Shown here: positions 13,161 to 15,782 of the stretch, piece by piece
Layout of the letters: the number at the start of each line of letters is the position of its first letter
How positions within the stretch are numbered: position 1 is the stretch's first letter
DNA from: an uncultured Olsenella sp.
GTDB lineage: Bacteria > Actinomycetota > Coriobacteriia > Coriobacteriales > Atopobiaceae
NCBI GenBank assembly: GCA_900548775.1
Contig: URLM01000044.1
Span: forward strand, 1-15,782
DNA: 15,782 nt
Reading direction: 5' to 3'
Notes under the pieces: generated by a model
Told to the model about the DNA's origin: nothing
Seen by the model: the letters and a program-made list of their open reading frames with translations, nothing else
Databases searched by the model: none
Position numbers and translations under genes: made by a program

Positions 13161-13193
13161 CCAGCGAGCCCAGCGGGCCCAGCGGGCCCAGCC
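13161..13193. repeat. 9-bp tandem repeat, about 3.7 copies
   Basis: CCAGCGAGC is followed by CCAGCGGGC twice and then a partial CCAGCC. It is non-coding, between the hairpin repeats and the phosphoketolase terminator. No function is assigned. Confidence 0.8.
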
Positions 13194-13204
13194 ACCCACA
13201 CAGC

Positions 13205-13240
13205 AAAGCGGCCTCGCAGCCCAAACGGGTGCGAGGCCGC
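13205..13240 (-). terminator. Terminator of the phosphoketolase gene
   Basis: A perfect 11-bp GC-rich stem on the minus strand (GCGGCCTCGCA with TGCGAGGCCGC, 11-base loop) lies 49 bases after the TAG stop and is followed by TTTGCTGTG. The T-run is short, but position and stem strength support intrinsic termination. Confidence 0.75.
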
Positions 13241-13289
13241 CCAAAACAGGGGCTATGCGAGACGGACGAGACGAGCGCGCAGCCAGCGG

Positions 13290-15782
13290 CTACTCGTTGT
13301 CGCCGCCGGTCGCCTTGGTGGCGCTGATCGCGGCACCGGCGTCCTTGGCGTCGTGCCACACCCAGTCAGTGAAGGCGGGGTGGTCGTAGCCGTTGTCGAC
13401 GGCGAACTGGAAGGCGTCCTGGCGGAACTGCTCCCACTCGGCGATCTGGTCGGCCCACTTCTCGGCGTCCAGGATGCGCAGCGCGTCGGCGGCGAGCGCC
13501 CAGCGGTCCATGTGGTTCAGGCGCAGCATGTCGTACGGCGTGGTCGTGGAGCCCTGCTCCTCGTAGCCGTGGACGTGGAAGTTGTCGTGGTTCGGGCGGT
13601 CCCAGATGAGGCGGCGGACCGTGCCGGGATAGGCGTGGAAGGCGAAGAGGACGGGCTTGTCGGCCGTGAAGAGGGCCGTGAACTGCTCGTCCGTGAGCGC
13701 CTCGTCGTTCTCGGAGGCGTTCTGGATCTTGAGGAGCTCGACCACGTTCACCAGGCGGCACTTCACGCCCAGCTTGTCGAGAAGCTCGAGCGCGGCCATG
13801 GTCTCCTGCGTGGGCACGTCGCCGCAGCAGCCGAGGACGATGTCGGGCTCCTCGCCATCGGCGGTGTTGGACGCCCACTTCCACTCGGCGGCGCCGGCCG
13901 CGAGCTCCTTGCGGGCCTCGTCGAGCGTCACCCACGTGGGGGCGGGCTGCTTGCCGGCGAAGACCGCGTTCACGCAGTTGGTGGAGGTGTAGGCGCGCTC
14001 CGCCACGGCCAGCAGCAGGTTGGCGTCGGCCGGGTAGTAGATGTTCACCACGTGGTCGTTGTTGAAGCACTTGTTGAGAAGGACGTCGACAAAGCCGGGG
14101 TCCTGGTGCGAGAAGCCGTTGTGGTCCTGGCGCCAGACGTGGCTGGAGAGCAGCATGTTGAGGCCGGAGATGGGCTTGCGCCAAGGGATCTCGCGGACGG
14201 TGGCCTCGAGCCACTTGCAGTGCTGGTTGACCATCGAGTCCACGATGTGCACGAACGACTCGTAGCTCGACCACAGGCCGTGGCGGCCGGTGAGGATGTA
14301 GCCTTCGAGAAGGCCCTCGCACTGGTGCTCGGAGAGCTGCTCGATGACGTTGCCCACGGGCGCGAGGTGCTCGTCGTTGGCGGGGTCGTCGTTGAGGTCG
14401 CCGTTGAACCACTGCTTGTCCGTCACCTGGTAGCTGGGCTGCAGGCGGTTGGACGCCGTCTCGTCGGGGCCGAAGATGCGGAACATGTCGCGGTTGTTGT
14501 TGATGAGCTCGGCGGTGTACTCGCCCAGCACGCGGGTTGCCTCGGTGGCACCAAAGCCATGGCCGCCCTTCTCGACGTCGATCGCGTACTTTGCCGTGTC
14601 GGGGAGCTCGAGGTCCTTCAGGAGCCTGCCGCCGTTGGTGTTGGGGTTGGCGCCCAGGCGAAGCTCGCCCTCGGGCATGAACTCGGTGACCTCGGGACGG
14701 ATGGCGCCCTTCTCGTCGAAGAGACCCTCGGGCTCGTAGGACTCGAGCCACCCCTTGAGGACCTCGAAGTGGGCCTCGGTGTCGCGGGCGGACGCCAGAG
14801 GCACCTGGTGCGCACGCCAGGAACCCTCGGTCTTCTTGCCGTCGATCTCCTTGGGGCAGGTCCAGCCCTTGGGGGTGCGGAAGATGATCATGGGGTAGAA
14901 CGGGCGGGACGCCTCGCCGGCGGCCGCGCGGCGCTTGATGTCGCAGATCTCGTCGAAGACCTCCTCGAGGAGCGCGGCGAAGCGACGGTGGATGGAGGCG
15001 TGGTCCTCCTCGTCAAAGCCGGCGACGAAGTTGTACGGGTGGTAGCCCATGCCGCGGAAGAACTCGTCGCGCTCGCCGTCGGAGATGCGGGCGAGGATGG
15101 TGGGGTTGGCGATCTTGTAGCCGTTGAGGTGCAGGATCGGCAGCACGATGCCGTCGGTCAGCGGGTCCATGAACTTGTTCGTCTGCCAGCTGGTGGCAAG
15201 CGGGCCGGTCTCGGCCTCGCCGTCGCCCACCACGGCAACCGCGAGCATGCTGGGGTTGTCGAGAACCGCGCCGTAGGCGTGGGAGAGCACGTAGCCAAGC
15301 TCGCCGCCCTCGTGGATGGAGCCGGGGGTCTCGGGCGCGTAGTGGCTGGGGATGCCGCCGGGGTAGGAGAACTGGCGGAAGAACTTCTGGAGGCCGGCCT
15401 CGTCGTTGGTGATGTCGGGACGGACCTCACGGTAGGTGCCGTCGAGCAGGGACTGCGCGGTGCCGGCAGGTCCGCCGTGGCCGGGGCCCATGAGGAAGAT
15501 GGCGTTCTGCTGGTGGTCGCGGATGAGGCGGTTCACGTGGCCAAAGAGGAAGTTGACGCCGGGCGTGGTGCCCCAGTGGCCAACGAGGCGGTGCTTCACG
15601 TCCTCGCGGGTGAAGCCGTCGGGGCCGTCCTGGTTCTTGAAGTCCGCGCGCATGAGGGGGTTGGAGCGCAGGTAGATCTGGCCGACGGACAGGTAGTTGG
15701 CGGCGCGCCAGTACTTGTCGACCCACGCGATCTCGTTCTCGCTCACCGGGCCGTCGAGCTTCTTCCAGGGAGTTCCCAACAC
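13290..15782 (-). CDS. xfp: Xylulose-5-phosphate/fructose-6-phosphate phosphoketolase (5' end at window edge)
   Basis: A thiamine-diphosphate enzyme of the cytosol that cleaves xylulose 5-phosphate (and in the bifidobacterial type also fructose 6-phosphate) with phosphate, giving acetyl phosphate plus glyceraldehyde 3-phosphate or erythrose 4-phosphate. The 830 visible residues match Bifidobacterium Xfp over the full length: GTPWKKLD, DKYWRAANYLSVGQIYLRSN (22-41), His69 in GHWGTTPG, His102 in GPGHGGPAGTAQ, His147 in PGGIPSH, and the ThDP/Mg motif GDGEAETGPLATSW (186-199). Later come IFRTPKGWTCPK, GPDETASNRL, SSHVWRQDHNGFSHQDPG and AGKQPAPTWVTLDEAR. The C-terminus ends GGDNE, as in bifidobacteria. 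A short insertion around residues 50-54 lengthens the N-terminal region. The last window codon is GTG; homologues have about four to five more residues before IGTPW, so the true start is probably just outside. It has its own terminator and is not grouped with other sugar genes in view. Confidence 0.97.
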   Translation of the reverse strand: MLGTPWKKLDGPVSENEIAWVDKYWRAANYLSVGQIYLRSNPLMRADFKNQDGPDGFTREDVKHRLVGHWGTTPGVNFLFGHVNRLIRDHQQNAIFLMGPGHGGPAGTAQSLLDGTYREVRPDITNDEAGLQKFFRQFSYPGGIPSHYAPETPGSIHEGGELGYVLSHAYGAVLDNPSMLAVAVVGDGEAETGPLATSWQTNKFMDPLTDGIVLPILHLNGYKIANPTILARISDGERDEFFRGMGYHPYNFVAGFDEEDHASIHRRFAALLEEVFDEICDIKRRAAAGEASRPFYPMIIFRTPKGWTCPKEIDGKKTEGSWRAHQVPLASARDTEAHFEVLKGWLESYEPEGLFDEKGAIRPEVTEFMPEGELRLGANPNTNGGRLLKDLELPDTAKYAIDVEKGGHGFGATEATRVLGEYTAELINNNRDMFRIFGPDETASNRLQPSYQVTDKQWFNGDLNDDPANDEHLAPVGNVIEQLSEHQCEGLLEGYILTGRHGLWSSYESFVHIVDSMVNQHCKWLEATVREIPWRKPISGLNMLLSSHVWRQDHNGFSHQDPGFVDVLLNKCFNNDHVVNIYYPADANLLLAVAERAYTSTNCVNAVFAGKQPAPTWVTLDEARKELAAGAAEWKWASNTADGEEPDIVLGCCGDVPTQETMAALELLDKLGVKCRLVNVVELLKIQNASENDEALTDEQFTALFTADKPVLFAFHAYPGTVRRLIWDRPNHDNFHVHGYEEQGSTTTPYDMLRLNHMDRWALAADALRILDAEKWADQIAEWEQFRQDAFQFAVDNGYDHPAFTDWVWHDAKDAGAAISATKATGGDNE

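Larger units (their letters stand above)
12704..13289. other. Gene-free region between the DUF2220 and phosphoketolase genes
   Basis: No credible gene is visible. Bases 12704-12876 must include the promoter of the DUF2220 gene, but I see no convincing -35/-10 pair. Three hairpin repeats follow (12877-13136), then a 9-bp tandem repeat (13161-13193) and the phosphoketolase terminator (13205-13240). Confidence 0.7.

Overview
The window (15,782 bp, high GC) looks like the chromosome of an anaerobic, fermentative actinobacterium of the class Coriobacteriia, most likely close to Olsenella/Atopobium. This is inferred from protein character: a Bifidobacterium-like xylulose-5-P/fructose-6-P phosphoketolase ending in GDNE, a single-chain ~1,560-residue 2-hydroxyacyl-CoA dehydratase/activator protein typical of strict anaerobes, and a nuclease-like protein of a type I recall mainly from Coriobacteriia. 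No rRNA, tRNA, CRISPR array, transposase or phage gene is visible.

Layout. Bases 1-812 (minus): Cof-type HAD phosphatase, 3' end outside the window. 813-1082: its leader, with a palindromic repeat, two operator-like palindromes and the terminator of the next gene. 1083-6487 (minus): a two-gene operon, a TetR-type regulator whose stop overlaps the start of the giant dehydratase/activator, with three regularly spaced operator-like palindromes before the regulator. 6488-7449: a long gap with three 73-bp hairpin repeats, short tandem repeats and a promoter. 7450-8658 (plus): AbiEi-like/DUF559-like putative nuclease. 8710-9807 (minus): LOR/SDH-family (ornithine cyclodeaminase-like) protein. 9972-10580 (plus): DUF1905-DUF2200 fusion. 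10582-10652: a long palindromic element filling a convergent gap. 10655-11017 (minus): ArsC/Spx-like protein. 11108-12703 (minus): DUF2220/JetD-like Toprim protein without visible Wadjet partners. 12704-13289: gap with three more 73-bp repeats and the phosphoketolase terminator. 13290-15782 (minus): phosphoketolase, 5' end at or just past the window edge.

How parts work together. The TetR gene and dehydratase form a translationally coupled and probably autoregulated unit. The phosphoketolase gives a route from sugar phosphates to acetyl phosphate. The remaining genes look like independently transcribed housekeeping or accessory genes.

The least explained feature is the repeat family. Six units in two clusters are bounded by inverted TTGTTACCGGC / GCCGGTAACAA arms. 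Five are exactly 73 bp and one is 74 bp. The stems show compensatory base changes, each unit has a directional core at a fixed place, and where units abut they are separated by exactly 20 bp, so half-sites sit at 31- and 62-bp intervals. I read this as a REPIN-like or protein-binding hairpin family; its function is unknown.
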